Positions 44,598-53,892 of a stretch of DNA of 64,000 nucleotides are shown piece after piece. This stretch comes from a virus, in the IMG/VR virus record IMGVR_UViG_3300045740_000123, positions 21,145 through 85,144 of that record. The stretch is one strand, 5' to 3'. Position 1 is the stretch's first letter; the number at the start of each line of letters is the position of its first letter. The notes below the pieces were generated by a model. It saw only the letters and a list, made by a program, of their open reading frames with translations. It ran no database searches and was not told the DNA's origin. A program made the position numbers and the translations under genes.

Positions 44598-45760
44598 TTG
44601 TCCAGCTCCTTCGACAGTTTGCGGATATCATCTGAAGTAACAAAATGATTGTTACCGATATAAAAAGAATTTGTATCCATCCGTTCTGTGTTCGGTAAGG
44701 GAATTACAGATTGATAATCCTTCATGAACGGTTGCTTCAGCAAGTTGCCGACCAGGAACGGGCGAGTTTCGACCCCGATTAGGTTGAGGAATTTTTTGAC
44801 CTCCTTGGCAACATCCTCTCTTGTGCAATGGAATGGCAGCGTCATCGCTGAATTCCCCACATAAGAAGCCGCTGTTTCGATCCAGGATTTGGAGAGCATC
44901 TCCTGGCAGAATACTTCGTAGTTTTTGGCGCGTTGTGCATTCCACTTGTCAAGTTTCTTGAGCTGCACTCGACCAATCACTGCACCGCTCTCAACGTTTC
45001 GGAAGTTATATCCTTTGGTTGGGAACAAGAAGGTCGGATCAATTGTTGGGTTTTCGCTTTCGATGACCTTCTTGTAAGACGGCAGCATCTCCCTGGATAA
45101 ACCATGGGAACGCTTGGCACGCAATAAGTTGTACAACTTTTCGTCATTGATGCACACCATGCCGCCTTCCACGGTCGTCATGTGGTGACCAAAGTAGAAG
45201 GAGAAGGTTGAGCCAATGCCTGTATTGCCGACTTTCACACCCGTATTTCGGTCGCGTGCGCCATGGGATTCGCAGCAATCTTCAATGATGGCGGCATGGG
45301 GCCAAAGTTCCTGCACCTTCGTCATGTCATTGGAGATGCCAAGGACATGGGTCACGTAGACAACGTCTGGAACTAAACCTTTAAAGAACAGGTTGTTGGC
45401 TGAAGCGAGAGTGGGGCTATAAGTTTCGTAATCAATGTCATAAAAATACACATCATGTTTCTGCTGGCAGAACGTTGCGATATTGGTGGCCCAGTTAATG
45501 GCTGGCGCAAAAATAGTTAAGCGTTCTTTATCGGGAAAATATAGTTCCTTGACAGCGTCAAGCAAAAGGAAGTTGGCGACTGATCCGTTGGCTACATACA
45601 ACGAATGATCACAGCCCTGCCACTCAGACCACTCATCTTCAAAGGCGCGACACTGAGGACCATTGGTAAAACGGTCTTCAAAGGCAAAAAACTTCAGAAG
45701 AGCAAGCCGTTCCTTCCAGCCGATGGTGTTCTTTTGAAGCGGCCAAGAAAACAAGGTCAT
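44585..45760 (-). CDS. DegT/DnrJ/EryC1 sugar aminotransferase
   Basis: 391 residues, normal for PLP-dependent sugar aminotransferases. ANGSVANFLLLDAVKELYFP (start), CESHGARDRNTGVKVG with the pocket Asp/Glu, and FSFYFGHHMTTVEGGMVC where the usual SFHxxKxxxxGEGG lysine region appears as HHMTTVEGG: the catalytic Lys is replaced by His/Met. With His there, it may act as a dehydratase like ColD rather than an aminotransferase. Divergent from gmd 49 bases away. Substrate likely GDP-4-keto-6-deoxymannose. Confidence 0.8.
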   Translation of the reverse strand: MTLFSWPLQKNTIGWKERLALLKFFAFEDRFTNGPQCRAFEDEWSEWQGCDHSLYVANGSVANFLLLDAVKELYFPDKERLTIFAPAINWATNIATFCQQKHDVYFYDIDYETYSPTLASANNLFFKGLVPDVVYVTHVLGISNDMTKVQELWPHAAIIEDCCESHGARDRNTGVKVGNTGIGSTFSFYFGHHMTTVEGGMVCINDEKLYNLLRAKRSHGLSREMLPSYKKVIESENPTIDPTFLFPTKGYNFRNVESGAVIGRVQLKKLDKWNAQRAKNYEVFCQEMLSKSWIETAASYVGNSAMTLPFHCTREDVAKEVKKFLNLIGVETRPFLVGNLLKQPFMKDYQSVIPLPNTERMDTNSFYIGNNHFVTSDDIRKLSKELDKCMY

Positions 45761-45809
45761 TCCTTTTGATAGGTTTAGTGGTTATACTTTAACCACAAAA
45801 GGCAAAACA

Positions 45810-46832
45810 ATGAAACGGGCGTTAGTAACTGGTATCACTGGCCAAGATGGTTCCTATCTTGCACGTAACCTCGTTGAGAATGGCTATATAATCTGCGGCG
45901 TCGTTAGGAATCACACGCAACCCAACCATCTCGAAAAACTGAAATGGGTATTTGGCGGTGAAATTCCCAGTCAAGTCCAGATTGAATACTCTGATCTGAC
46001 TGATGCACCCTCTTTGACCAGGGTGATCCAGGACTTTGCTCCTGATGAAGTGTATAATCTGGCCGCTCAAAGCCATGTTGGGGTCAGCTTTAAATCTCCA
46101 GTGAGCACAGCAGCGGCTAATGCCATTGGCGTCATGAATGTTTTGGAGGCATGTCGGGCTGGTTCCATTAACCCACGCTTTTACCAAGCCTCTACTTCTG
46201 AGATGTTTGGTAAGGTTCAATCATTTCCGCAAAACGAAGAGACTGGCTTCTACCCACGCAGCCCATACGGTGTTGCAAAGCTGTTTGGTTATTGGCTGAC
46301 TGTCAATTACCGCGAAAGCTATGACATGTTTGGTGCCAACGGAATCCTCTTTAATCATGAGAGCCCGATCCGTGGTGATAACTTCGTCACAAAGAAGATC
46401 ACCAAGGGATTAGTTTCGGTTATTAAAGGAAAAATTCCTGTTTTAGAGCTGGGCAACCTAGAAGCCAAACGTGATTGGGGCCACGCGAAAGATTATGTGG
46501 AGGCCATGCGTTTGATTTTGCAGCAATCAATGCCTAAAGACTATGTGATTGCCAGTGGTATTCAACACAGTGTTCGGCAATTCTGTGAGATTGCTGCTGA
46601 CTATTTGGATCTTGGCTTGGAATGGCAAGGAGAAGGCGTGAATGAAGTCGGCTACAGTACCAAATTGGGGGAAATCGTAATTAAAATCAACCCACAGTTT
46701 TATCGTCCGGCAGAGGTTGATACTCTCCTGGGTGATTGCACCAAGGCTCATCGAGAGTTGGGCTGGGAGCCTCGCATCACCTTTGAAGATATGGTGAAAG
46801 AGATGATCACCTACGATCTGGCAACCGTCTAG
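45810..46832 (+). CDS. gmd: GDP-mannose 4,6-dehydratase
   Basis: 340 residues, full length. NAD(P) motif GITGQDGSYLARNLVENGY at the N-terminus; YNLAAQSHVGVSFKSPVST; catalytic TSEMFGK and YGVAK (Tyr-x3-Lys) near 150; FNHESPIRGDNFVTKKIT is typical for the family. Makes GDP-4-keto-6-deoxymannose from GDP-mannose. With the DegT protein (44585), two glycosyltransferases and the cupin isomerase (21212) it forms a deoxysugar module, divergent from DegT and GT. Confidence 0.93.
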   Translation: MKRALVTGITGQDGSYLARNLVENGYIICGVVRNHTQPNHLEKLKWVFGGEIPSQVQIEYSDLTDAPSLTRVIQDFAPDEVYNLAAQSHVGVSFKSPVSTAAANAIGVMNVLEACRAGSINPRFYQASTSEMFGKVQSFPQNEETGFYPRSPYGVAKLFGYWLTVNYRESYDMFGANGILFNHESPIRGDNFVTKKITKGLVSVIKGKIPVLELGNLEAKRDWGHAKDYVEAMRLILQQSMPKDYVIASGIQHSVRQFCEIAADYLDLGLEWQGEGVNEVGYSTKLGEIVIKINPQFYRPAEVDTLLGDCTKAHRELGWEPRITFEDMVKEMITYDLATV

Positions 46833-47104
46833 AGATCAACACGTAAGTAAAGCTCGCCTTCTTGGATCAACCGGTCTTCGAAGGCGTTTGCTTCTACTGT
46901 CTCTATATCATCAAAGGCAACACCATTGCGGCTGCGTTGCTCAAGCTTTATGAATGATTTGAGATCAATGTCTGGATCACAGTAATAGAAACGAGTAATG
47001 TTACAAGCCATACTAAAATCACTTCCCAATTCAGCTTGATGCAAGTCCAAAAAATTTGTGCCAGTACGCCCAGGCAGCTCCACCAGCCCTGAACGCCAAG
47101 CCAA
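46829..47104 (-). CDS. Small phage protein, start uncertain
   Basis: Up to 91 residues from TTG 47104; ATG 47012 (MACNITRFYYCDPDIDLKS) would give a shorter protein. It converges with gmd (4-base overlap). Acidic C-terminus (ETVEANAFEDRLIQEGELYL). Not recognised. Confidence 0.45.
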   Translation of the reverse strand: MAWRSGLVELPGRTGTNFLDLHQAELGSDFSMACNITRFYYCDPDIDLKSFIKLEQRSRNGVAFDDIETVEANAFEDRLIQEGELYLRVDL

Positions 47105-47111
47105 AAGCGTG

Positions 47112-47201
47112 TCAATGGATCCAATGGGGGATTAACTCGATACTCACGGTGACAAGCATAGCTAACAGTATCGTCAATATAATCGCCCTGAATTCATCCA
47201 T
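47112..47201 (-). CDS. 29-residue membrane peptide
   Basis: ATG 47201 to TGA 47112: MDEFRAIILTILLAMLVTVS, then IELIPHWIH. One membrane helix. Such tiny membrane peptides are common in phages but the evidence is only the frame and composition. Confidence 0.4.
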   Translation of the reverse strand: MDEFRAIILTILLAMLVTVSIELIPHWIH

Positions 47202-47248
47202 ACCACGGTTAAAACCTGCTACATTGTAGCTAATATACAAAACCTTTA

Positions 47249-48103
47249 ATGGTTGCTAGAATCGATACATCAGATCCTTGGATTAAAGCCAAGGATGAGC
47301 AACCAGAAGTTATGCGGTCGATTAATCGGACCGCAGCCAGAATTACGCTTAACGGAAAACGTCACTACACAACTCCGTTACCCACTGGACCTGCGCCGTC
47401 CGTAACCACTATCATTAGCGAGACAGCTTCCGAAGCAAATAAACGGAAGCTTGAAATGTGGTCGAAAGCAAATCCAGGTGTCAAAGAACAAGCAGCCGAG
47501 CGGGGCACTGCCATTCACTATGGTATGGAGCAGTACCTCAAAGGGAATAAAACACCGGAAATCAAAGAGGAATATGCAGACTTTTGGGCAGGCATGCCGT
47601 CAATCCTGGATCAGTTCCAGGAAGTCCTTTGGGCCGAATCCCCTGTTCTGGATAAGTTTGACTTCACTATTGGTGCTGATGACGTTGCACGTGTTTGGGG
47701 TTGCGACGACGAAGGACGTGCTTGGGCTGGTGCCCCTGATATTATTGCCGTCGCTAATAACAAACTTACGCTCGCGGACTTAAAGACCAGCGTTAAACCC
47801 TACAGCCGTAAGTGGCCAAAAGACCTGGAGAAAGGTTCGCCTGAATGGCGTGATCTCCTCGGTGGTCATATGAAATTCAAGAAGACATGTAAACAGCTCG
47901 CGGCATATGACATTGCCATCGAGCAGACATTAGGTATGAAAGTACAACAGGCGGCAATTTTAGTTTCGACGCCTGTACGTACTCAAGTTTTTAAGATCTC
48001 CAGGAACTTCTTGGATTCCTTAAGAGAAGATTGGTTGAAGATCGTAGCCGAATACTATTCCCAAATTGAAAATTGCAACGTCTACGATCCTGATCTCATC
48101 TAA
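47249..48103 (+). CDS. PD-(D/E)XK exonuclease (RecB/Cas4-like)
   Basis: 284 residues. Family motifs in order: AAERGTAIHYGMEQYL (GxxxH region), GAPDIIAVANNKLTLADLKT (the D...DxK core) and CKQLAAYDIAIEQ (QxxxY). This set defines phage recombination exonucleases of the RecB/Cas4/YqaJ superfamily. Likely processes DNA ends for recombination or replication, with SSB and Gp157-like proteins. The start follows TTTAATGG; an earlier start is possible. Confidence 0.8.
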   Translation: MVARIDTSDPWIKAKDEQPEVMRSINRTAARITLNGKRHYTTPLPTGPAPSVTTIISETASEANKRKLEMWSKANPGVKEQAAERGTAIHYGMEQYLKGNKTPEIKEEYADFWAGMPSILDQFQEVLWAESPVLDKFDFTIGADDVARVWGCDDEGRAWAGAPDIIAVANNKLTLADLKTSVKPYSRKWPKDLEKGSPEWRDLLGGHMKFKKTCKQLAAYDIAIEQTLGMKVQQAAILVSTPVRTQVFKISRNFLDSLREDWLKIVAEYYSQIENCNVYDPDLI

Positions 48104-48647
48104 ATTTAGATGGTTTTTTAGGGGCCTTAAGCGGTTTAATGGGACGCGTAGGCGGTAATGTTACTGGAGCTACATACCCAGGAACCTGAGATGCACTGGC
48201 AGGTCCTGGCGGTAAAGACACAGGGCCAGGAACGAAAGAAGGCGGTGGAACCGGAGCCCGACTAGGAACTACAGGCTTGGCTGAGCCAACAGCAGGGGTC
48301 GACGTTGCTTTTGGTACAAAAGAAGGGGCTGGAGCCGAAGGTGGAGTAGGAACCACAGGCTTGGCTGAGCCAACAGCAGAAGGTCCTTTTGGTACAAAAG
48401 AAGGTCCTGTAGGTACAGCTGAAGGTCCTTTTGGTACAAAAGAAGGTCCTGTAGGTACAGCTGAAGGTCCTTTTGGTACAAAAGAAGGTCCTGCAGTTGG
48501 ACGAGATGCTGCTTTCGCTTTTGACCGTTCAGATGGTGCTCCAGCGCCACTGCTCTTTTGAGCTTTACTGGATTTTAGTTCTTTTAACACACCTCGATAA
48601 GTAGCTAAATCAGCTGAAGGTTTCGAGGCGCCGGCTTGTTTTTTCAT
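48096..48647 (-). CDS. Proline-rich repeat protein
   Basis: 183 residues, Pro/Ala/Ser-rich. The core repeats 'GPSFVPKGPSAVPT' (14 residues, about two and a half copies) and 'VGSAKPVVP'. It probably forms an extended or disordered region in a virion protein. Overlaps the exonuclease end by 8 bases in convergence. The DNA repeat is listed separately. Confidence 0.65.
   Translation of the reverse strand: MKKQAGASKPSADLATYRGVLKELKSSKAQKSSGAGAPSERSKAKAASRPTAGPSFVPKGPSAVPTGPSFVPKGPSAVPTGPSFVPKGPSAVGSAKPVVPTPPSAPAPSFVPKATSTPAVGSAKPVVPSRAPVPPPSFVPGPVSLPPGPASASQVPGYVAPVTLPPTRPIKPLKAPKKPSKFR
48379..48492. repeat. 42-bp tandem repeat inside the proline-rich gene
   Basis: Two identical 42-bp units (48379-48420, 48421-48462) and a partial third, encoding the 14-residue protein repeat. 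Perfect identity suggests recent expansion. Not a CRISPR: no spacers. Confidence 0.9.
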
Positions 48648-48668
48648 TTTTTTATTTGTTTAATTTAT

Positions 48669-49271
48669 TCAGTAAGACCGGCGCCGGCTACGGCTGCTAG
48701 TCGCTGGATTGGTGAAGCTTGGTGGGGTGCCGCCAAAGGGAACAGATGCTGGATAATTCGGGCCAGACATTCCAACAAAAGGCGTATTTTGTGTGCCGGC
48801 AAAGGGAGTTGATGCTGAGTAATTGGGACCCGACATCCCACCAAACGGTTGTGTTGGGGTGGGATATGCAGATGGCACCGCAGGAACTCCAACCGTTGGT
48901 GTAGAAGTCGTTGGTGTAGAAGGAGTTGGGGTAGAAGGTAATGAAGTTGGAGTGGAATAATTTGGACCGCTATAAGCCGGAGTTGGGGTTGGGGTTGGTG
49001 CAGTAGGCGTTGGCCGAGAAGGAGTTCTCCGAGTGCTTGGTGTATACGATGCGCGTTTTTGTTCCGCAACAGAAGTTGGCTTATTCTTTGCAGCTAAACC
49101 AGTGCGTTGTGCAGGTTTTTCTGCTGTTTTTTTAGTTGCTGAAGTCCGGGTCTTAGGTGCAGAAGCCTGAAGCTTGGCACTTTTTGGAGCCTTCGAACCG
49201 CCAGCTTTTGCACCGCCTTTACCAGCGGCACCACCCTTAGCTTTCATGTTTAAATATTTAACTTCTTCCAT
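48669..49271 (-). CDS. Basic, low-complexity repeat protein
   Basis: 200 residues (ATG 49271) or 192 (ATG 49247, followed by KAKGGAAGKGGAKAGGSK, like the 716-1576 gene). A Pro/Thr-rich middle and the repeat 'PFxGMSGPNYxAS' near the C-terminus. Probably a virion protein. It starts a minus-strand pair with the proline-rich gene. Confidence 0.65.
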   Translation of the reverse strand: MEEVKYLNMKAKGGAAGKGGAKAGGSKAPKSAKLQASAPKTRTSATKKTAEKPAQRTGLAAKNKPTSVAEQKRASYTPSTRRTPSRPTPTAPTPTPTPAYSGPNYSTPTSLPSTPTPSTPTTSTPTVGVPAVPSAYPTPTQPFGGMSGPNYSASTPFAGTQNTPFVGMSGPNYPASVPFGGTPPSFTNPATSSRSRRRSY

Positions 49272-49391
49272 TTTACTTAAAGTTACTTAACCTTTTTATG
49301 GGTCTCGTGCGTCTCAAATAAATTCACGAAATCATAATGGCCTCCTGGATCAGGAGCCGTAGGATGGTATGACACCCGAAAGCCAACCCCT

Positions 49392-49571
49392 ATGGAAATT
49401 TATATTTCCGTAGGTGAGTGGATGAATACTCTCCAAGACCGCATGACCACTGCGGTTGATGGGGATTGTTTTTGTCTGCCCACCGATATGCATCTTCATG
49501 CATTTTGGCTCATTAAAAACTCAATGTTCCCTGAACGAAACTTTAAAGTAGAGGTTCACCAAGAGCGGTAA
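49392..49571 (+). CDS. 59-residue protein before primase-helicase
   Basis: ATG 49392 to TAA 49571: MEIYISVGEWMNTLQDRMT..., with CFCLPTDMHLHAFWLIKNS. Five bases before the primase start, so probably coupled to it. The divergent gap upstream contains a CTCCTG-GAT-CAGGAG hairpin. Function unknown. Confidence 0.65.
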   Translation: MEIYISVGEWMNTLQDRMTTAVDGDCFCLPTDMHLHAFWLIKNSMFPERNFKVEVHQER

Positions 49572-49576
49572 TACAC

Positions 49577-52210
49577 ATGGCAAACACCCATCAACAAGCA
49601 CTTAAGCCAGGCGAGATCAGGCTCGACTACCTCCCGGTCGACTGGCCTCTCACTCCTCTTGGTAAAAATAAAGATCCATACGTAGCTGGTTGGCAGAACA
49701 AACCTTTTAGTGTCCGTGAAATTGAAGAAGAAGTCATCGGCGGCAAATGTAAAGCGGTCGGTTTGCTTGGCGGCCCTGTCTACAACCATCCCTATGGTCT
49801 TATTTGGGTTGATGTTGATGGTCCAACTGTCTACTCCCTCATCGAATCACTTGCAGATCAACCATTCGATGACGCACTTCCCAATACCCTGACAATTCTC
49901 AGCGGTAAAGAAGGGCGTGAACGCAAGCTATACCGCCTCGATCGCGAAAAACACAAGCATATCGTCCGTAATAAATACACCTGGCAAGCGGAAGGAGAAA
50001 AAGAAAAACTTGAAATTCTCTGGAAGCGGCACCAGGGTGTTCTCATGGGCCTCCACCCTGAGACTGATGGTTACTACACCGCTGCAGAACAAGGTTTTGA
50101 GTGGATTGAATCCCTGCCTGAGTTCCCGGATTGGTTGCTGAACGCAATCATCAACAAAAACGTCAAGCAAGGGATACCCGCAAAAGAAAAGACACGAATC
50201 GTTGGTCCTTCTTTTGCAATCAACACAGAAATTTCCCTTGATCGGGACATGCAGCTGGCAACGGAAGCCATGTGGGCTCTGCCTCCAGAAGCTGCTGATG
50301 ACTACGACGTTTGGATCACTGTTGGACAGTCACTCCATTCGTTGGATGAATCGTTACTTGATGATTGGGATGAATGGTCCAAGCAATCTGAAAAGTATCA
50401 GGCTGGTGAATGCCGTAGACGTTGGCTTTCCTTCTCAAAAGGTGGCGGTCGTGGGATTGGTTCCCTTATTCACATCGCTCAGGAAAACGGTTGGAAGCCC
50501 TCCCAGGATCACAAGGCTATGAATGTTGACGATCTCACGCTTGATCATGTGTCCAAACTGCTGGAGGAACTGGAGCAAGATCTATTTCCTGAAGTTGCAT
50601 CTGATGCGACTCCTCTTGCAGATACCGTAGAGCCACTGGTTGCATCTCGTGGTAAAACACGGAACCTGCGCATGCAAGGAAAAGGTAAAGACCAGAAGCC
50701 ACGTAATCCTTCATCCGACATCGTCGCAGATATTCTCGGGCAAATGTACCAGGGGAATCTGCGTTACAGCCAAGCTCAAAACAGTTTCTTTATCTATGAG
50801 TTCAAGGGGCATGGCCTTTGGTCTCAAGTGTCTGAATATGAGATGAAGGGTGACATCAAAGATAAGCTGGATCAAATCAAGAAGGAGGTGCTGCCCAACG
50901 GTTACTCGATGAACCTGGTGGGTGACATCCTTGAGCAGCTTCGTATTTCCTTCATCTTTGATGACTGGTATGAAGACAACGACTACCTGCTTTTCACCAA
51001 CGGTGTGCTGGATGTAAATACCAGGGAGCTGCTTCCTTTTGACCGTGAGCTGTACATCACACAACAACTGCCTTACGACTACGACCCTTACGCAACCTGT
51101 GAAGAAATCATTAAATGGCTGAAGCATTCACAGAACGACAGCTGGGGTCGTGTTCAAGTTCTGCGTGCATGGCTCCGTGCCGTGCTGCTCAGTCACTCTG
51201 AAATCCAAAAGTTTGTTGAAATTGTCGGCCCAGGTAAATCGGGTAAGTCCACCTACAGCAACCTTGCTCACGCACTTGTTGGTGATGACAACGCCATGAT
51301 CTCCTCCCTGGAGCATCTGGAGAAAAACCGATTTGAAACCGCCAACCTATATAAAAAGAAACTGTTGCTCTTCAATGATGTAGAGCGTTACGGTGGATCT
51401 GTCTCCGTATTAAAAGCAATTACTGGGCGAGATCTGATTCGTAATGAAAGAAAGTTCCAGGCGGGCAGTCAAAAGCCCTTTAAATTCAATGGTCTCGTCA
51501 TCATCACCGCCAACGAACCTATTCAAACGACTGACCCGACCAGTGGTTTGGCTCGTCGGCGTCTTACTATTCCTTTTGATCGTCCGTTTACTGGATCTTC
51601 TGCAGAACAGAAAACTCTCATCGACATGGATGACCGTGGTCGTCCCTTTGGAGAATTTGCTGCTCTTCTGCCTGGATTGGTGAACTGGGTCCTTGATATG
51701 TCAGAAGCGGAAATGAGGGAATACCTCATGGAAACCAACGAAAAAGTACCCTTCTTTGCCAAGCATCACAGGGAACAGATCCTTAAATCCAACCAGATCC
51801 TTGATTGGATGCAGCACTGTGTGGTCTTTGACCCAGGTATTGCTTCTCCTGTTGGCCTAGCAAAACATGCCCCAGGTGGTGCATCAAACCTTTATATCAA
51901 TTGGGATAAATGGCTCTATGCCAGTTACTGCGAGTTCAGCCGCAGTTCCAATGGCAACATCCTGGGCCGCAGTCGATTTGAAACCCTTCTGATGGACGTA
52001 TGTGTGCATCAGCTCAAGCTAAACATCTATCAATTTAAAAATAGTCGTGGCATGCGGGTGGTCAACATCGCACTCAGGGCTTCATCTCCTAAGTACGATT
52101 CGTATCCATCTCTGGTTGAAGTGGGTTTGAACAAAAATGAATGGCGTGAATTCTATGGAAATGTCTTGGATAAGAAATCTTCTGAGACAATGGAAGCTGA
52201 AGAGGAATAA
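49577..52210 (+). CDS. Primase-helicase with prim-pol and D5/P4 ATPase domains
   Basis: 877 residues. N-terminus with PVDWPLTPLGKNKDPYVAGW and LIWVDVDGP matches prim-pol (AEP) type primases; the middle links to a PriCT-like part (YDVWITVGQSLHSLDESLLD). C-terminal helicase: Walker A VGPGKSGKSTYSNL, Walker B-like LLLFNDVERYG, and ITANEPIQTTDPTSGLARRR. This is the P4/D5 superfamily III type, opening DNA and making primers. speD follows 2 bases later. Confidence 0.9.
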   Translation: MANTHQQALKPGEIRLDYLPVDWPLTPLGKNKDPYVAGWQNKPFSVREIEEEVIGGKCKAVGLLGGPVYNHPYGLIWVDVDGPTVYSLIESLADQPFDDALPNTLTILSGKEGRERKLYRLDREKHKHIVRNKYTWQAEGEKEKLEILWKRHQGVLMGLHPETDGYYTAAEQGFEWIESLPEFPDWLLNAIINKNVKQGIPAKEKTRIVGPSFAINTEISLDRDMQLATEAMWALPPEAADDYDVWITVGQSLHSLDESLLDDWDEWSKQSEKYQAGECRRRWLSFSKGGGRGIGSLIHIAQENGWKPSQDHKAMNVDDLTLDHVSKLLEELEQDLFPEVASDATPLADTVEPLVASRGKTRNLRMQGKGKDQKPRNPSSDIVADILGQMYQGNLRYSQAQNSFFIYEFKGHGLWSQVSEYEMKGDIKDKLDQIKKEVLPNGYSMNLVGDILEQLRISFIFDDWYEDNDYLLFTNGVLDVNTRELLPFDRELYITQQLPYDYDPYATCEEIIKWLKHSQNDSWGRVQVLRAWLRAVLLSHSEIQKFVEIVGPGKSGKSTYSNLAHALVGDDNAMISSLEHLEKNRFETANLYKKKLLLFNDVERYGGSVSVLKAITGRDLIRNERKFQAGSQKPFKFNGLVIITANEPIQTTDPTSGLARRRLTIPFDRPFTGSSAEQKTLIDMDDRGRPFGEFAALLPGLVNWVLDMSEAEMREYLMETNEKVPFFAKHHREQILKSNQILDWMQHCVVFDPGIASPVGLAKHAPGGASNLYINWDKWLYASYCEFSRSSNGNILGRSRFETLLMDVCVHQLKLNIYQFKNSRGMRVVNIALRASSPKYDSYPSLVEVGLNKNEWREFYGNVLDKKSSETMEAEEE

Positions 52211-52212
52211 CC

Positions 52213-52572
52213 ATGAGCAATGGGCGCCACTTAATTCTTGATCTCTATGACTGTGATCAGGAAATCCTGAATGATTACGATGAACTCCAGCGGCTCCTTG
52301 AAGCGTCGCTGGTTATGGCAAAGGCGTCCATTCTTCGGATCATCGGTGAAAAATTTGAACCGCAAGGTGTAACGCTGGTTGCATTACTGGCTGAATCACA
52401 TGCCTCCATACACTCCTGGCCGGAGATTGGATATGCAGCAGTTGATTTCTATACCTGTGGCGATACAACGAATACTCATAAGGCAGCTGAGTTCCTCAAG
52501 AAAAAACTAAAAGCTAAAATTAGCGAGGAGAAAGAACTCACGCGATCAATAACTCCAACAACTTATGTATAG
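52213..52572 (+). CDS. speD: S-adenosylmethionine decarboxylase proenzyme
   Basis: 119 residues. ESHASIHSWPEIGYAAVDFY is the active site: the Ser of ASIHSWPE becomes the pyruvoyl group after self-cleavage, and CGDT follows as in all SpeD. Makes decarboxylated SAM for spermidine. Known as an auxiliary gene in cyanophages. Two bases after the primase stop, so translated together with it. No other polyamine gene is visible. Confidence 0.95.
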   Translation: MSNGRHLILDLYDCDQEILNDYDELQRLLEASLVMAKASILRIIGEKFEPQGVTLVALLAESHASIHSWPEIGYAAVDFYTCGDTTNTHKAAEFLKKKLKAKISEEKELTRSITPTTYV

Positions 52573-52595
52573 TTAGACGAGATATCATCGGCTAA

Positions 52596-53855
52596 ATGTC
52601 TGAAAAACCAAAACTCCTATGGGTCGGCGACATTGTCGCAATGACCGGATTTGCGCGTGTAACAGAGAACGTCCTTGCTCGTATCAAAGATCGGTACGAC
52701 ATTTATGTCCTGGGTTGTAATTGGCATGGCGATCCCTCCCCGCTGCAGGCCGAATATCAAATGTTCCCTGCTTCCAATGCCTACCAAACAGCTCCCTTTG
52801 GTGAAGCACGGATTCGTGAAATCACAGAGCACGTCAAGCCTGATGTGATCTTTACGATCAATGACTGCTGGATCATCAATAACCAGTGGGCTCAGATTCG
52901 TGATCTACGGGAACAAATCGGCTTTAAGTTCGTGGGCTACTTCCCCATGGACTCCTACGGCTGGTATGGCTGTCTTAATGACACCATGGAAGAGTGGGAT
53001 GCAGCAATCTGCTACACCAAATTTGGTGCAGAAGAAACACTCAATGCAGGTGTCAAGAAGCCAATCTGGGTGATCCCCCATGGCGTTACCCCAGGTCAGT
53101 TCTATCCCAAGGACAAGGCTGAGTGCCGTAAGCAGCTGAACCTGGATCCAAATGATTTCATTGTTTTCAACGGCAACCGCAACCAATTCCGCAAACGTAT
53201 TGACCTAACGATTTCGGCATTTGCAAAATTTGCAGTCAATCGACCTGATGCCAAGCTCTACCTCCATATGGGGCAGAAAGATCAAGGTTGGGACATCATG
53301 CCCCTCTTCGCCCGTGAGATGAACCGCCAGGGCCTTGATCCAAACGGTCGCATCATCATGAGTACGCCCACCAACGGCGGACCCAACGTGCCTGTCGACC
53401 TGTTGAACACCATCTACAACTGCGCTGACGTTGGCATCAATACGTGCAAAGGGGAAGGCTGGGGTCTGGTCAACTTTGAACACGCTGCCTGCCGTGTCGC
53501 CCAGGTGGTGCCTGATCACACTTCCTGTAAGGAGATCTTCGATGGCTACGGAAAACTGATCCGCAACCTGCACGCTGACGTTGATACCAACTTTGGCCGC
53601 ATCATGCCCTGCCCCGACGACAATCACCTGGCCCAAATCCTTGGTGAGCTGTACCAAGACCGTGCTGAACTCGATCGTGTGGCGCAGGCTTGCTACGAGC
53701 GGGTGACAGATCCTTGCTTCAACTGGGACACGGTGTCTTCTGATTTTGTTGAGGTCTTTACTGAGGTTCTGGCCCAGAAGGAAGGGGATCCGATTACGGA
53801 AAGTAAGCGGAAGAACAAGAAGGCAGCGGAAGTTAAGGAACCTGCTACCGTCTGA
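52596..53855 (+). CDS. Glycosyltransferase family 4-like
   Basis: 419 residues. GDIVAMTGFARVTENVLARI is the glycine-rich N-terminal loop; VIPHGVTPGQFYPKDKAECR and VFNGNRNQFRKRIDLTISAF the linker; GEGWGLVNFEHAACRVAQVV (E-x7-E) the donor site. This is a GT-B enzyme of family 4. Donor unknown; it may use the deoxysugar made by Gmd and the DegT-like protein. Followed by a strong terminator. Confidence 0.85.
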   Translation: MSEKPKLLWVGDIVAMTGFARVTENVLARIKDRYDIYVLGCNWHGDPSPLQAEYQMFPASNAYQTAPFGEARIREITEHVKPDVIFTINDCWIINNQWAQIRDLREQIGFKFVGYFPMDSYGWYGCLNDTMEEWDAAICYTKFGAEETLNAGVKKPIWVIPHGVTPGQFYPKDKAECRKQLNLDPNDFIVFNGNRNQFRKRIDLTISAFAKFAVNRPDAKLYLHMGQKDQGWDIMPLFAREMNRQGLDPNGRIIMSTPTNGGPNVPVDLLNTIYNCADVGINTCKGEGWGLVNFEHAACRVAQVVPDHTSCKEIFDGYGKLIRNLHADVDTNFGRIMPCPDDNHLAQILGELYQDRAELDRVAQACYERVTDPCFNWDTVSSDFVEVFTEVLAQKEGDPITESKRKNKKAAEVKEPATV

Positions 53856-53871
53856 GCGGAGATGTGACGGA

Positions 53872-53892
53872 GCCCCGAAAGGGGCTTTTTTA
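53872..53892 (+). terminator. Rho-independent terminator
   Basis: AGCCCC-GAAA-GGGGCT followed by TTTTTT. Closes the primase-speD-glycosyltransferase transcript. Confidence 0.93.

Noticed and set aside
48379-48492. Tandem 42-bp repeats as a CRISPR array
   Set aside because: The units follow each other without spacers and encode a 14-residue protein repeat in an open frame.
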